Assembly (NCBI RefSeq): GCF_014750655.1 | Contig: NZ_JABBXD010000001.1 | Coordinates: forward strand, 800,372-864,371 | Origin: Salinimonas profundi | GTDB taxonomy: Bacteria; Pseudomonadota; Gammaproteobacteria; Enterobacterales; Alteromonadaceae | Reading direction: 5' to 3' | DNA length: 64,000 nucleotides | Shown here: piece after piece, positions 25,958 through 35,094 of the stretch | Layout of the letters: each line of letters starts with the position of its first letter | Numbering within the stretch: the stretch's first letter is position 1 | Made by a program: the position numbers and the translations under genes | Notes under the pieces: generated by a model | Database searches by the model: none | The model's input: only the letters and a program-made list of their open reading frames with translations | Told to the model about the DNA's origin: nothing

Positions 25958-27850
25958 ATGAATAACAAAAGCTGGGTGTTATTTGCAGCGCCTCTACTGT
26001 TTTCGTGCTCACAGGCCACCAACTCCGGCACAACGGATACCCTGAGTGCCAGCAATGAACAGGTCACGACACAGGCAATAGAGGCCGGTAATGACTATCA
26101 TTCATTTTCAAACCCAGAGGTCATCACGGTCACGCACCTGGATCTGACCCTGACGGCGGATTTTGAAAAGCACATTCTTGACGGTACCGCCACACTGGAT
26201 TTTGTACGTCAACAACAGGACGCGCAGACGTTGGTTTTGGATACCCGCGACCTGACGATAAACTCGGTCACAGTGAACGGTGAGCCGGTAGACTACTCAC
26301 TGGGCGAGCCGGATGAAAACCTGGGTACGCCTTTACGTATCTCGGTGCCTGAAGCCGCGAAACAGGTTTCAATCGACTATGCCACGTCCCCTAAGGCCTC
26401 TGGCGTTCAGTGGCTGACACCAGCACAAACTGCCGGCAAGTCGCACCCGTTTCTTTTCACACAGGCGCAGGCTATTCACGCCCGCAGCTTTATTCCATTA
26501 CAGGATTCACCGCAGGTTCGTATTACTTATGATGCGACAATCAATACGCCGCCAGATTTACTTGCTGTGATGAGCGCAGCCAATAATCCTCACACAGAGC
26601 GAGACGGCGAATATCATTTTTCAATGCCGCAGCCGATTCCTTCATACCTTATCGCACTGGCCATCGGCGATCTGGAATTTAAAGCGATGGGTGATCGCAC
26701 CGGCGTTTACGCTGAGCCATCCATGTTAGATGCTGCTGCCGCTGAGTTTGAGGATACAGAGAGTATGCTTGAGCTGACGGAGATCCAATACGGGCCCTAT
26801 CGCTGGGATCGATATGATCTTCTCATCTTACCCCCCTCTTTCCCGTTTGGCGGGATGGAAAATCCGCGCCTGTCATTTATTACGCCGACGGTCATTGCTG
26901 GCGACAAAAGTCTGGTATCTTTAATTGCACATGAACTGGCGCACAGCTGGTCAGGTAACACCGTTACCAATGCGACCTGGCGCGATCTCTGGCTCAACGA
27001 AGGGTTTACGACTTACCTCACCTACCGGATTATGGAAATGCTGTATGGCTCTGACCGTTACAACATGGAGGCAGTACTAGGGTATCAGAGCCTGCAGGCA
27101 GATATTGATGCACTTCCTGACGCCGACCAGAAACTGGCCATTGATTTGCGTGGTCGCAATGCTGATGACGTATTTTCAGATATTCCCTACGAGAAAGGCG
27201 CACTGATGCTCAGAGAAATCGAGCAGAAAATCGGCCGCGAGGCATTTGACAGCTTTTTACTGAACTACTTTGAGCATTTTGCTTTTGAAAGTATTACCAC
27301 TGACGTATTTCTCGATTATCTGGATGAAACACTGCTAAAAGATTATCCCGACGCGCTGCGCCGCGAACGTATCGAACAGTGGATTTTTGAACCCGGCATA
27401 CCTGATGGTGCACCGGTACCAGAGTCGGACGCATTTACCAAAATTGATACAGTACGTGAGCAGTGGCTGGCAGGCGAGATAGAGGCACAGGCCATTGATA
27501 CACAGGAGTGGACCACCCACGAATGGCTGTACTTTCTTAATAATATGCCGCAACAGCTTTCTCAAACCCAGCTTAAGCAACTTGATAGCAACTTTTCGCT
27601 GACTACATCGCAGAACAATGAAATCGCACACAGTTGGTTGATGATTGCGGTTCAAAATGAATACAAGCCTGCATACGACCGATTGTACGACTATCTTGTC
27701 AACATTGGCCGGAACAAATTGGTGAAACCTTTGTATCGTGAGCTTTCAAAAACGCCCGAAGGTAAAGCGCTGGCAACCAAAGCGTTTAATGAGGCAAAAG
27801 CGGGTTACCACCCTCTGACTATTAAAGCTAATCAACAGTACGTTAATTAA
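25958..27850 (+). CDS. M1-family zinc aminopeptidase, lipoprotein
   Basis: A leukotriene-A4-hydrolase/aminopeptidase-N-like enzyme. The substrate-anchoring motif is GGMEN (298-302) and the zinc site is HELAHSWSGN (H325, E326, H329) with third ligand E348 in WLNEGFTTY. The N-terminus has a short signal sequence ending LLFSC, so C17 is a likely lipidation site and the enzyme is tethered to the cell envelope. The C-terminal third is helical as in LTA4 hydrolases. It has its own clear ribosome site (GAAGGATAACA). It cleaves N-terminal residues from peptides taken up or made by secreted proteases. Confidence 0.95.
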   Translation: MNNKSWVLFAAPLLFSCSQATNSGTTDTLSASNEQVTTQAIEAGNDYHSFSNPEVITVTHLDLTLTADFEKHILDGTATLDFVRQQQDAQTLVLDTRDLTINSVTVNGEPVDYSLGEPDENLGTPLRISVPEAAKQVSIDYATSPKASGVQWLTPAQTAGKSHPFLFTQAQAIHARSFIPLQDSPQVRITYDATINTPPDLLAVMSAANNPHTERDGEYHFSMPQPIPSYLIALAIGDLEFKAMGDRTGVYAEPSMLDAAAAEFEDTESMLELTEIQYGPYRWDRYDLLILPPSFPFGGMENPRLSFITPTVIAGDKSLVSLIAHELAHSWSGNTVTNATWRDLWLNEGFTTYLTYRIMEMLYGSDRYNMEAVLGYQSLQADIDALPDADQKLAIDLRGRNADDVFSDIPYEKGALMLREIEQKIGREAFDSFLLNYFEHFAFESITTDVFLDYLDETLLKDYPDALRRERIEQWIFEPGIPDGAPVPESDAFTKIDTVREQWLAGEIEAQAIDTQEWTTHEWLYFLNNMPQQLSQTQLKQLDSNFSLTTSQNNEIAHSWLMIAVQNEYKPAYDRLYDYLVNIGRNKLVKPLYRELSKTPEGKALATKAFNEAKAGYHPLTIKANQQYVN

Positions 27851-27852
27851 GT

Positions 27853-27892
27853 GAAAAAGCCCGTGATGCTGCAACTTCGGCATTGCGGGTAC
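27853..27892 (-). terminator. Probable terminator of the SBP-GGDEF gene
   Basis: On the minus strand CCCGCAATGC and GCATCACGGG form a stem with two central mismatches, followed by CTTTTTC. It lies 48 nt beyond the stop of the SBP-GGDEF gene and just after the stop of the convergent M1 peptidase gene. Confidence 0.5.
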
Positions 27893-27939
27893 TCAGTCTG
27901 TGATAAGCGCGTCCTACGTACAGCATTGCTGCTTTTACA

Positions 27940-29349
27940 TCAGTAATGCTGCAATAACGCAACGCCACCGCCATTGCGTCGAGCCTGATGCAAAATACTA
28001 CATGCTTGCTCATACCAGTCATTAAAGGACCAGTTATCACGCAGGCGGGCAATACCAGCAGCCAACGTTACCGAATAACCCAACCCTCCGGCCATTTGCT
28101 CGAGCCGTTCTATCAGCCGGTTGGTCAGTAAATGTGCGTCAGCCTGGTCTGTTTGAGGACACAATAATACTATTTGGTCGTTGCTCCACCGTGCGATGAC
28201 ATCAACCTCACGTACCGTGGTCATACATGTTCGTCCCATCGCTCTGGCAAAGCCGGCGCCGGTCTCTGATAATGGTTTACCATCTTGCGTATTCACGGAA
28301 AGCAAATCTATGACCACCAGGGACGCGCTGGTTCGGAACCGGCGATAGCGGGCAACTTCTTCCTCAGCTTTCTGAATCATATGGTTTCGATTATAAAGGC
28401 CGGTTTCTGCATCGTGGTTACTTAAAAATTCTATAGTGCGGTTTTTGTCTAACAACACTGATTGCAAAGCATCAATTTCACGCCTTTTTTTGACCAATAC
28501 GTTGTCGATGCGACTGATACGCCGATGTCGTAGATACAGCCCGCTACTGATTAATACCAGTAAAATGCCAATGTAAAAGTACGGCCAGAACGTGCGCGTT
28601 TCATACAGCACCCCTTTATTCCATTTTTTTAATAGCGCCACTTTCTTGCTTTCGGGGATGGTAGCAATCGCACCATTGATTGCGTTAACCAGCGGGCGGT
28701 CCGGATCAGAACTGAAAATAAACTGCAGCTTATCTGAAGGCTCAGCGATACCTGCTATGGTGAGAGCGCCATCATTATTTTTTTTCAGATAACTGTTTGC
28801 TCCTGGCAAGGATACAACCATCACATCGACTTCACCACGGGCCAAACTGTCCAGTCCTTCGACCTCTGATGGAACAGACACCAGAATGATATCCGGATAG
28901 TAGCGGGCAAGATACTGGCTGTTGTAAAAGCCTTCAACAACCCCGGTAGGCCGATCTCCTATTGCACTGTATCCGCTTAGTAGCGGCGTTTCTGAGCGGG
29001 TAACTAATACATGCGGGATTTCATAAAAAGGACGTGAAGCTGTGATTTCCCGGCGATTTACGGCAGCATTGCGCATAATCGCTGCCATTGAACACTGGCC
29101 ACTTTCCACAAATTCCAGACTTTGCTGCCAGCTATCTACAGCTACCACGTCAAAGCGCAGGCTGGTTAGCTGGCTTATTCGGGCCATGTAGTCTGCTATC
29201 AGGCCGAGGTGCTTATCATTGCGAATACCTTCAAAAGGCATCCAGTTGCTTTGCGCACAATACGTCACAGACGCTGACGCTTGCAACGATGCTGGTATAC
29301 AAAAATAAGAGAGCGCTGCCAGCGTAATAAACTGGCGAAGCAACGTCAT
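27940..29349 (-). CDS. Periplasmic solute-binding sensor fused to a degenerate GGDEF domain
   Basis: A 469-residue membrane sensor. Signal peptide (LITLAAL-type, ending SLQA); a type-3 (amino-acid-like) solute-binding domain, residues about 30-250 (YCAQSNWMPFEG, CSMAAIMRNAAVNRREI); one membrane span at about 258-275; a short coiled coil; then a GGDEF-type domain. The active-site GGDEF is replaced by S389-N-D-Q-I393, so cyclase activity is unlikely. The inhibitory RxxD site is kept five residues earlier (R380-E-V-D383), so it may bind c-di-GMP as a receptor (inference). ATG 29349 is used because the signal peptide begins there; the longer frame upstream lacks support. Confidence 0.85.
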   Translation of the reverse strand: MTLLRQFITLAALSYFCIPASLQASASVTYCAQSNWMPFEGIRNDKHLGLIADYMARISQLTSLRFDVVAVDSWQQSLEFVESGQCSMAAIMRNAAVNRREITASRPFYEIPHVLVTRSETPLLSGYSAIGDRPTGVVEGFYNSQYLARYYPDIILVSVPSEVEGLDSLARGEVDVMVVSLPGANSYLKKNNDGALTIAGIAEPSDKLQFIFSSDPDRPLVNAINGAIATIPESKKVALLKKWNKGVLYETRTFWPYFYIGILLVLISSGLYLRHRRISRIDNVLVKKRREIDALQSVLLDKNRTIEFLSNHDAETGLYNRNHMIQKAEEEVARYRRFRTSASLVVIDLLSVNTQDGKPLSETGAGFARAMGRTCMTTVREVDVIARWSNDQIVLLCPQTDQADAHLLTNRLIERLEQMAGGLGYSVTLAAGIARLRDNWSFNDWYEQACSILHQARRNGGGVALLQHY

Positions 29350-29477
29350 GCAAGCCTCTGATTTAAAAGTGAAGGTTAAGATTTCAGTATTGCTGTGCCC
29401 GAAATGTAATGCAACAACTGTGTGGTGAAAAGGCGGTTGACTGACCAGAAAAAACACATATTAGGGTAAAAAACAAA

Positions 29478-29501
29478 AAAGCTCTCACAAAGGAGAGCTT
29501 T
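29478..29501 (-). terminator. Intrinsic terminator after the PEP-CTERM gene
   Basis: AAAGCTCTC (29478-29486) pairs perfectly with GAGAGCTTT (29493-29501) around a 6-nt loop. On the minus strand the stem is followed by a run TTTTTTGTTTTTT, a textbook rho-independent terminator 32 nt past the PEP-CTERM stop. Confidence 0.85.
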
Positions 29502-29532
29502 CAAATCCATCTCTATAGGTTTATCACAACGC

Positions 29533-30093
29533 TTAGCTGCGTTGACGACGAACCATCAGTAAGCCCAAGGCCAGCGCAAATATACCGTAAGCGGCAGGCT
29601 CGGGTACCACTGAAAATTCTGCCACAGCGCCATCAATCGTTATTAATTCACCATCGGCAAAATCAATTGTGGCCAGATTGAACTCAGGAAAGGCACGGTC
29701 AAATTCAAAATATAACCCAGCCATTAGCTCGTCAGAGAAAAAGTCCAGTGTCAGTAAATCGAAACCTTGTGTCAGATCAAGTGCGTTAAATACCGCATCA
29801 AACTGAAAAACATTATCTAAATCAACTGATTCACCGAAGAATTTCACGCTTTGCAACGTCAGCAGTTCCGGGTTGAAAAAATTATCAGCCATGGTGGGAT
29901 CAAAAAACGGATCGTTGGCGATTGCATCGTCCAGCGCATCTTCATCCAGGTCAATTGCCAGGTTGAAGATATTTTCACCATTGATACGTCCTTCCTGGGT
30001 AATCAAAACCGCGTTTGCTGATAGTGAGGTGCCAAGTGTTGTCAGTAGCAGAGCGGCAGCGCCAAATAGTGTTTTCAAGTTTTTCATGTACAT
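29533..30093 (-). CDS. PEP-CTERM sorting-domain protein
   Basis: A 186-residue exported protein. It has an N-terminal signal peptide (LFGAAALLLTTLGTSLSANA), an acidic central region rich in Asp, Phe and Leu, and a C-terminal sorting signal VPEPAAYGIFALALGLLMV followed by RRQRS. PEP-CTERM tails are recognised by exosortase (EpsH/XrtA) and usually mark proteins for processing and release into exopolysaccharide or surface layers. No exosortase gene is in this window, so one must be elsewhere. It starts at ATG 30093 or the ATG two codons later. It lies downstream of the large subtilase but behind a terminator-like hairpin. Confidence 0.9.
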   Translation of the reverse strand: MYMKNLKTLFGAAALLLTTLGTSLSANAVLITQEGRINGENIFNLAIDLDEDALDDAIANDPFFDPTMADNFFNPELLTLQSVKFFGESVDLDNVFQFDAVFNALDLTQGFDLLTLDFFSDELMAGLYFEFDRAFPEFNLATIDFADGELITIDGAVAEFSVVPEPAAYGIFALALGLLMVRRQRS

Positions 30094-30117
30094 ATTCCAA
30101 GTTTTTTTAAATTAAAA

Positions 30118-30135
30118 GGGGGCTATCCGGCCCCC
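30118..30135 (-). terminator. Terminator-like hairpin between subtilase and PEP-CTERM genes
   Basis: GGGGGC (30118-30123) pairs with GCCCCC (30130-30135) around a 6-nt loop. On the minus strand it is followed by CTTTTAATTTAAAAAAAC, a short U-rich stretch. It could end or attenuate transcription between the subtilase and the PEP-CTERM gene. Confidence 0.6.
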
Positions 30136-30151
30136 GGTTTTGAGTAATATT

Positions 30152-33100
30152 TTAGTTACGCACTTCCAGTGCAGTTGTGCCTTGCAAGTTACCTTCATCG
30201 TCGTAGAAGCTGACCGTACCCATATAGGTCGTATCCTGCTCCAGTCCACGGGTAAGGACATTCACACGGTTAAAGCGATTTTCTACTGCACGACGTGACG
30301 AGGTCACTCGCAGGTTAGGCTCTTTACCGTTCACAACCCACACCAACTGATCGAACTCCGTCACATCGCCCGGTACATACCAGCCATGCACCATTGCAAT
30401 GTAGAAGTCACCGGCAGCACCATTTGCCGCAGGCGCCGGGTTTTTGATAATGACATCTTCATTAGAGCCGGCGTTAAACGACGAACCAACTTCTGTGCAT
30501 GAGTATGCAATACAACGGTAAACATACAGGTCTAAATCAGCACCCTCTGCTGCGACCATCTCATCGCGAAGAGAGAAGCGGGCTAACTCAGAACCTTCTG
30601 GAACTGTCCATGCTGAGTAAGTAGTACCAGCGCCAAGGAACTCAAACGTTTGTGCCGGATCCTGTGTCGCCGTATCAGATGATACAATAGGCGCTGCCAA
30701 GCCAGCGTAATCGATGCTGGTAGAACCGTTATAAAGCATTTGCACCGGGAAGCTACCGCGTCCGCGACGCAGGTTCACCACTTGAGACTCTGGTACATCG
30801 ATCTTAATATCCGCTGCCGCTTTAACAGCAATCGGGCTTCGGACCGAATTGCCAGCACCATTGAGCGTAATTGCACCAAATGACCACTGTCCCTCAACCG
30901 CATTCTCGTTTTTGGACATCGTAATACCGTAAGCGGCCATACCATTTGGCTCTACAACCAGATCGGCAGATTCAGTAGGATTACCCTGCCCGTCAAACGT
31001 CGTTACCGTGGCATCAATACCTTCTAATCCACTTAGCGATACGGTGTAGGTACCACCGGCTCCGGTCACATCAGTCACAGTACGGTAAATGGTCTTCTCG
31101 GCACTTAGCTCACCCACAGAGATTGACGGATAGTTAAGTTGTGAAGGATCCAGCGAGAAGCCTGACGCTTCGTAGTCTGCACAGTTGTAACCTGATTCTT
31201 CCAGTACGAAATTATCTTCCTCCAGACCACACATAAAGGCCATGTAATCAAAGAAGCCAACATCATAGGTCAGGCCAGGCTGTGCAGCAGATACCGGCGC
31301 CGCATGCCCAGCACCAAAGTCAAACGGATCGGCAGGAATTACGCCATCTTCTTTAGTGACTCCCTGATAGGCGGTTGTCATCAGCGCCGAGCGGACCTGC
31401 GCCGGTGACCAGTCAGGATGCTCATCCATCAACAACGCAGCCATACCAGCAATGTGCGGCGATGACATAGAAGTACCGCTTAAGTAAGCGACCTGCTCAC
31501 CCTGTGCGCCAAACATAGGCGTGTCAGTCGTGGCAGCAAGCACACGTACGCCAGGGGCGGTGATATCAGGTTTGATGATATCTTCAGTAGAAAGATTTGG
31601 ACCACGCGAAGAGAAGTCGGCCATAATGTTGCCTTCTTCTTTTTGCGGTACGAAAATAGAAGCGCTTAGCTCTACATTTACCGTATCACCATTATTCAGC
31701 GCCGCAGCCAGCATGTCGCCATCCTGAGCACCAATCATGCCGCCTGGAATTTCCCCGACATAGTCGCCACCCAGTGCTGTAATCGGGTTACCTTCAACCG
31801 TAAAGACCACGGCTGCTTTTGCGCCTGATTGTACAGCGCGAGTGACTTTTTGGGTAAACGCACAATCGCCACGTTGAATAAGAACGATTTTACCTTCCAC
31901 ATCTGCCGCGTTTGCCAGTGGTGACGGTGTTTCACCGTCGTCATAGCATGCACGAAGAGGTTCTGCTAACACCAGTTCGCCAGAGACCGGACCAGTTTCT
32001 GCCAGAGGCTTGGTAATCGCTCCTTCCACAAACGGATACTGTTCATTTGAGTCACCGTTAGTGACTGATAGCGCATTTGTCTGACTGAAACCTTCGTAGG
32101 TTGATGCAGCAACGGTAGTTACCCACGGAGCAGGTGTGCCGATCGTTTGCGCGGCCGGACCTGAGTTCCCCGCTGACACCGAGACAAAAACGCCCGCTGC
32201 AGTTGCACGTAACATGGCCGCTGTCGGTGGATACGTCAAATCAGTTCGGCTTCCGCCAATTGAATAGTTAATAACATCCACACCATCTGCGGTCGCCTGG
32301 TCAATAGCTGCCATGGTATCCGATGGGAAGCATCCTGCCTGGTCTTCACCTTCTGGGGTCGTGTAATCAGAGTTCCAGCATACTTTGTAAGCAGCAATTC
32401 TGGCACGCGGCGCGATACCGGACATTACACCCAGCTCAGCGCCATTTTTCATAGCGACCACGTCTTCATTACCAGCTGCGGTTCCGGCTGTGTGGCTACC
32501 GTGTCCATCGGCATCCCGAGGGCCAATAAACTCACCCAGTTCGGTCTGAATCGGATACACCGAGGCAAAGGCATCGCCGTAATAACGCGCGCCAATAATC
32601 TTATTGTTACAGGAGAACGTTTCATCTTCGCCGACATCACACACGCCTTCCCAGTCTGCCGGAGCAGGACCGAAGTTATCCCCTGAAAAACTGGGGTTTT
32701 CCGGCGTAATACCGGTATCCAGGATACCGACGATAACGTCTTCACCCTTAATGCCGGATACATGCTGTCCCTGGCCTTCTGTCAGACCAAGAAATTCGGG
32801 CGTATTTGCAGTATCAATTTTTAATACTTCATCTTCCCATACGCCCACCACATCGGGGTTGTTACGCAGTGCTTTTACCTGGCTTGCAGATAATTTTGCA
32901 GAAAAGCCATTAAAGGTATGTACATAATTGTGAATCACATCCACGTTGCCCGCTGAATTAGCTATGCTCTGCTGACGTGATTTTAGCTTTTGTGTGTAGT
33001 TAATCAGCTTTTTGCTTTTCGCGTTGTACTGATTACCTTTCCCTGTCGCAACCTTATTGCTGGGTACTAATTCGCCGATATCAGCTGCATAAGTGACACC

Positions 33101-33283
33101 CGCTTTGTCCTTTAACTGAACGATAAAAACGCCAGTTTGAGAGCGGGAAGCTTTTGCAGACCCTGTTGTAGTCAACGTTGCTGATTCAGGCACTGTTACC
33201 TGTTGTGCTAAAGCACCTGGCACCAGTGCGGCAGTGACGGCCATTGAAACCATCGAACCCAGAAGGTGTTTTTTAAATGTCAT
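30152..33283 (-). CDS. Secreted S8 subtilase with inserted PA domain
   Basis: A 1043-residue secreted serine protease. Signal peptide (MAVTAALVPGALA), I9-type propeptide (about 50-145), then a catalytic domain with D189 (ILDTGI), H261 (DADGHGSHTAGT), oxyanion N373 (SAGNSGP) and S605 (SGTSMSSPHIAG). A protease-associated domain (about 440-520, KIVLIQRGDCAFTQKV) is inserted between N373 and S605, as in the cucumisin/C5a-peptidase-like group. A fibronectin-like domain and a long beta-rich C-terminal region follow. The start is ATG 33283 with GGGAG six nt upstream. It likely digests extracellular protein for growth. No sorting tag is visible at its own C-terminus (LEVRN). Confidence 0.95.
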   Translation of the reverse strand: MTFKKHLLGSMVSMAVTAALVPGALAQQVTVPESATLTTTGSAKASRSQTGVFIVQLKDKAGVTYAADIGELVPSNKVATGKGNQYNAKSKKLINYTQKLKSRQQSIANSAGNVDVIHNYVHTFNGFSAKLSASQVKALRNNPDVVGVWEDEVLKIDTANTPEFLGLTEGQGQHVSGIKGEDVIVGILDTGITPENPSFSGDNFGPAPADWEGVCDVGEDETFSCNNKIIGARYYGDAFASVYPIQTELGEFIGPRDADGHGSHTAGTAAGNEDVVAMKNGAELGVMSGIAPRARIAAYKVCWNSDYTTPEGEDQAGCFPSDTMAAIDQATADGVDVINYSIGGSRTDLTYPPTAAMLRATAAGVFVSVSAGNSGPAAQTIGTPAPWVTTVAASTYEGFSQTNALSVTNGDSNEQYPFVEGAITKPLAETGPVSGELVLAEPLRACYDDGETPSPLANAADVEGKIVLIQRGDCAFTQKVTRAVQSGAKAAVVFTVEGNPITALGGDYVGEIPGGMIGAQDGDMLAAALNNGDTVNVELSASIFVPQKEEGNIMADFSSRGPNLSTEDIIKPDITAPGVRVLAATTDTPMFGAQGEQVAYLSGTSMSSPHIAGMAALLMDEHPDWSPAQVRSALMTTAYQGVTKEDGVIPADPFDFGAGHAAPVSAAQPGLTYDVGFFDYMAFMCGLEEDNFVLEESGYNCADYEASGFSLDPSQLNYPSISVGELSAEKTIYRTVTDVTGAGGTYTVSLSGLEGIDATVTTFDGQGNPTESADLVVEPNGMAAYGITMSKNENAVEGQWSFGAITLNGAGNSVRSPIAVKAAADIKIDVPESQVVNLRRGRGSFPVQMLYNGSTSIDYAGLAAPIVSSDTATQDPAQTFEFLGAGTTYSAWTVPEGSELARFSLRDEMVAAEGADLDLYVYRCIAYSCTEVGSSFNAGSNEDVIIKNPAPAANGAAGDFYIAMVHGWYVPGDVTEFDQLVWVVNGKEPNLRVTSSRRAVENRFNRVNVLTRGLEQDTTYMGTVSFYDDEGNLQGTTALEVRN

Positions 33284-33554
33284 TTGCGTCTCCCATTGAC
33301 ACATTTTTTATAATTATGCTGCCGGCGTATTCCATCTGACAGCACGAGCACGCGATCCCGGCGTAGGCTGAGAAGCGTATTTTCGCGTTTTCACAAGTTC
33401 CTGAAAGTTTTTGTTATTATTAGGTATTACTAATGTAAGTTTAATTGGAAATACACTAGTACCTTTCGACTATGCAAAACGAAATCCACGTTTGCAAGAG
33501 ATTGATAACAACGGGTATTTATATCTGATTTCGTGTATATAGAGGGGAGAATGT
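33284..33554. other. Intergenic region upstream of the subtilase, no gene seen
   Basis: About 270 bp between the subtilase start and the atoB terminator. It is AT-rich in the half nearer atoB (about 33400-33480) and should hold the subtilase promoter. A CATAAT -10-like hexamer lies about 30 nt before the ATG, but I see no matching -35. I find no coding region or RNA gene. Confidence 0.5.
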
Positions 33555-33586
33555 AAAGAAGCCTGACAGTGATGCCAGGCTTCTTT
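33555..33586 (-). terminator. Terminator downstream of atoB
   Basis: AAAGAAGCCTG (33555-33565) and CAGGCTTCTTT (33576-33586) form an 11-bp perfect stem with a 10-nt loop. It lies 67 nt after the atoB stop on the minus strand. The U-tract is part of the stem (CTTCTTT), and the symmetry would let it act from either side. Confidence 0.7.
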
Positions 33587-33653
33587 GTTAATTACGCTTA
33601 AAAATAAACCAGTTAGCGCAATTCCTCTAACGAGCGGGAGTGGAACGAAAGAT

Positions 33654-34829
33654 TTACAGCATTTCTATCGCGACCGCCACACCTTCTCCTCCACCGATAC
33701 ACAGAGATGCGATCCCTTTCGTACCTTTGGTCTGCTTAAGCGCATGAATCAGCGTGACCAGAATTCGGGCGCCGGATGCGCCAATCGGATGCCCCAGTGC
33801 GCAGGCGCCACCGCGAATATTAACTTTATCTTCGTTCAGACCCAGCTTCTTCATTGCCAGCATGGTGACCATGGCGAATGCTTCGTTAATTTCATAAAGA
33901 TCGACATCATCTTTTGACCAACCCGCTTTATCGAGTACTTTTTCCATGGCTCCCACAGGGGCAACCGTAAAGTTTTCCGGCTCAATCGAGTGTGTAGCAT
34001 GAGCAACAACTTTAGCCAGTGGGGTAAGACCCAGTTCATTAGCCTTTGTGCGACTCATTACAAGTAACGCTGCAGCGCCATCAGAAATTGAGCTGGAGTT
34101 TGCGGCGGTTACCGTACCGTCTTTCTTAAAGGCCGGACGCAGACTGGGGATTTTTTCGGGTCTGGCGTTACCTGGCCCTTCGTCGGTATCAACGGTCACG
34201 TCACCTTTGCGATCAGAAATCGTGACAGGTGTGATTTCGTCCGTAAATGAGCCGGATGATATGGCCTCATTCGCTTTTGACAGCGAGCTAAGTGCAAATT
34301 CGTCCATCTGACCACGGGTAATTTTTTCGTCATCAGCCGTATCCTGAGCAAAGCAGCCCATGGCTTTTCCGTCGTAGGCGTTTTCCAGACCGTCCAGCAT
34401 CATGTGATCAAGCACCTGGCCGTGTCCCATGCGATAACCTGTGCGCGCTTTAGGTAACATGTAGGGTGCATTACTCATGCTTTCCATGCCACCTGCCACA
34501 ACCACCTGCGCTGAGCCTGCTTTAATCAGATCGTGTGCCAGCATGACTGCTTTAAGACCTGAACCACAGACTTTATTGATAGTGGTAACCCCTGCGCCCA
34601 GCGGCAAGTCAGCTTTAAGCGCTGCCTGACGGGCTGGAGACTGTCCTAACCCGGCCGGTAGTACACAACCCATCACCACTTCGTCAATCTGACTGACATC
34701 CACATTCTCACACGTTGCCCGAATAGCATGTGCGCCCAGCTCAGTGGCAGTTACAGCCGCCAGACTTCCGTTAAATCCCCCCATCGGCGTACGTTTTGCC
34801 GCGACAATTACTACCTCTTCATTGCTCAT
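33654..34829 (-). CDS. atoB: Acetyl-CoA C-acetyltransferase (thiolase II)
   Basis: A 391-residue biosynthetic/degradative thiolase interconverting acetoacetyl-CoA and two acetyl-CoA. The catalytic set is present: nucleophile C88 (NKVCGSGLKAV), NEAFAM, H347 (CALGHPIGASGAR) and C377 (ASLCIGGGEG). The length equals the AtoB/PhaA group. It diverges from liuR and shares a 265-bp control region with LiuR-type palindromes. This links it to leucine breakdown, whose end product acetoacetate becomes acetoacetyl-CoA after activation. No acetoacetate-CoA transferase or synthetase is beside it. Confidence 0.93.
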   Translation of the reverse strand: MSNEEVVIVAAKRTPMGGFNGSLAAVTATELGAHAIRATCENVDVSQIDEVVMGCVLPAGLGQSPARQAALKADLPLGAGVTTINKVCGSGLKAVMLAHDLIKAGSAQVVVAGGMESMSNAPYMLPKARTGYRMGHGQVLDHMMLDGLENAYDGKAMGCFAQDTADDEKITRGQMDEFALSSLSKANEAISSGSFTDEITPVTISDRKGDVTVDTDEGPGNARPEKIPSLRPAFKKDGTVTAANSSSISDGAAALLVMSRTKANELGLTPLAKVVAHATHSIEPENFTVAPVGAMEKVLDKAGWSKDDVDLYEINEAFAMVTMLAMKKLGLNEDKVNIRGGACALGHPIGASGARILVTLIHALKQTKGTKGIASLCIGGGEGVAVAIEML

Positions 34830-34935
34830 AATGTGTTGCCTCAGTTGTTAAGTGAAAAATGACAGCAGTTTTGAACATCATTCCTGTTTTAATACGTAAT
34901 CAGCCTGTTCGATGCCGTAACAATTTGTTGCCATA

Positions 34936-34994
34936 TTGACGTTAAAGAATTGTTACCTTACCTTAACGTAAAATGCAATTTACGTTAACGTAAA
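34936..34994. promoter_or_regulatory. Triple LiuR-type operator between atoB and liuR
   Basis: A perfect 16-bp palindrome TTTACGTTAACGTAAA lies at 34979-34994. A second copy with two mismatches (CTTACCTTAACGTAAA) is at 34957-34972. A third, matching 11 of 16 bases and mainly its left half (TTGACGTTAAAG...), is at 34936-34951. Centres are 22 and 21 bp apart, close to two helical turns, so all face the same side of DNA. The palindrome agrees with my recollection of LiuR sites in gammaproteobacteria. It lies between divergent atoB and liuR, so one regulator could control both. Confidence 0.8.
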
Positions 34995-35094
34995 CCCGAA
35001 CGTTGATAGTGTCAACGAACCGATATCAGTCGATATTCAGGTTTTGGCATTGCCAGCCGGGTAACCACGGGACGTAACTCACAGGTGCTGTGTC

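Noticed and set aside
33585..33917. Plus-strand open frame over the atoB 3' end
   Set aside because: It overlaps the conserved thiolase C-terminus including H347 and C377 codons.
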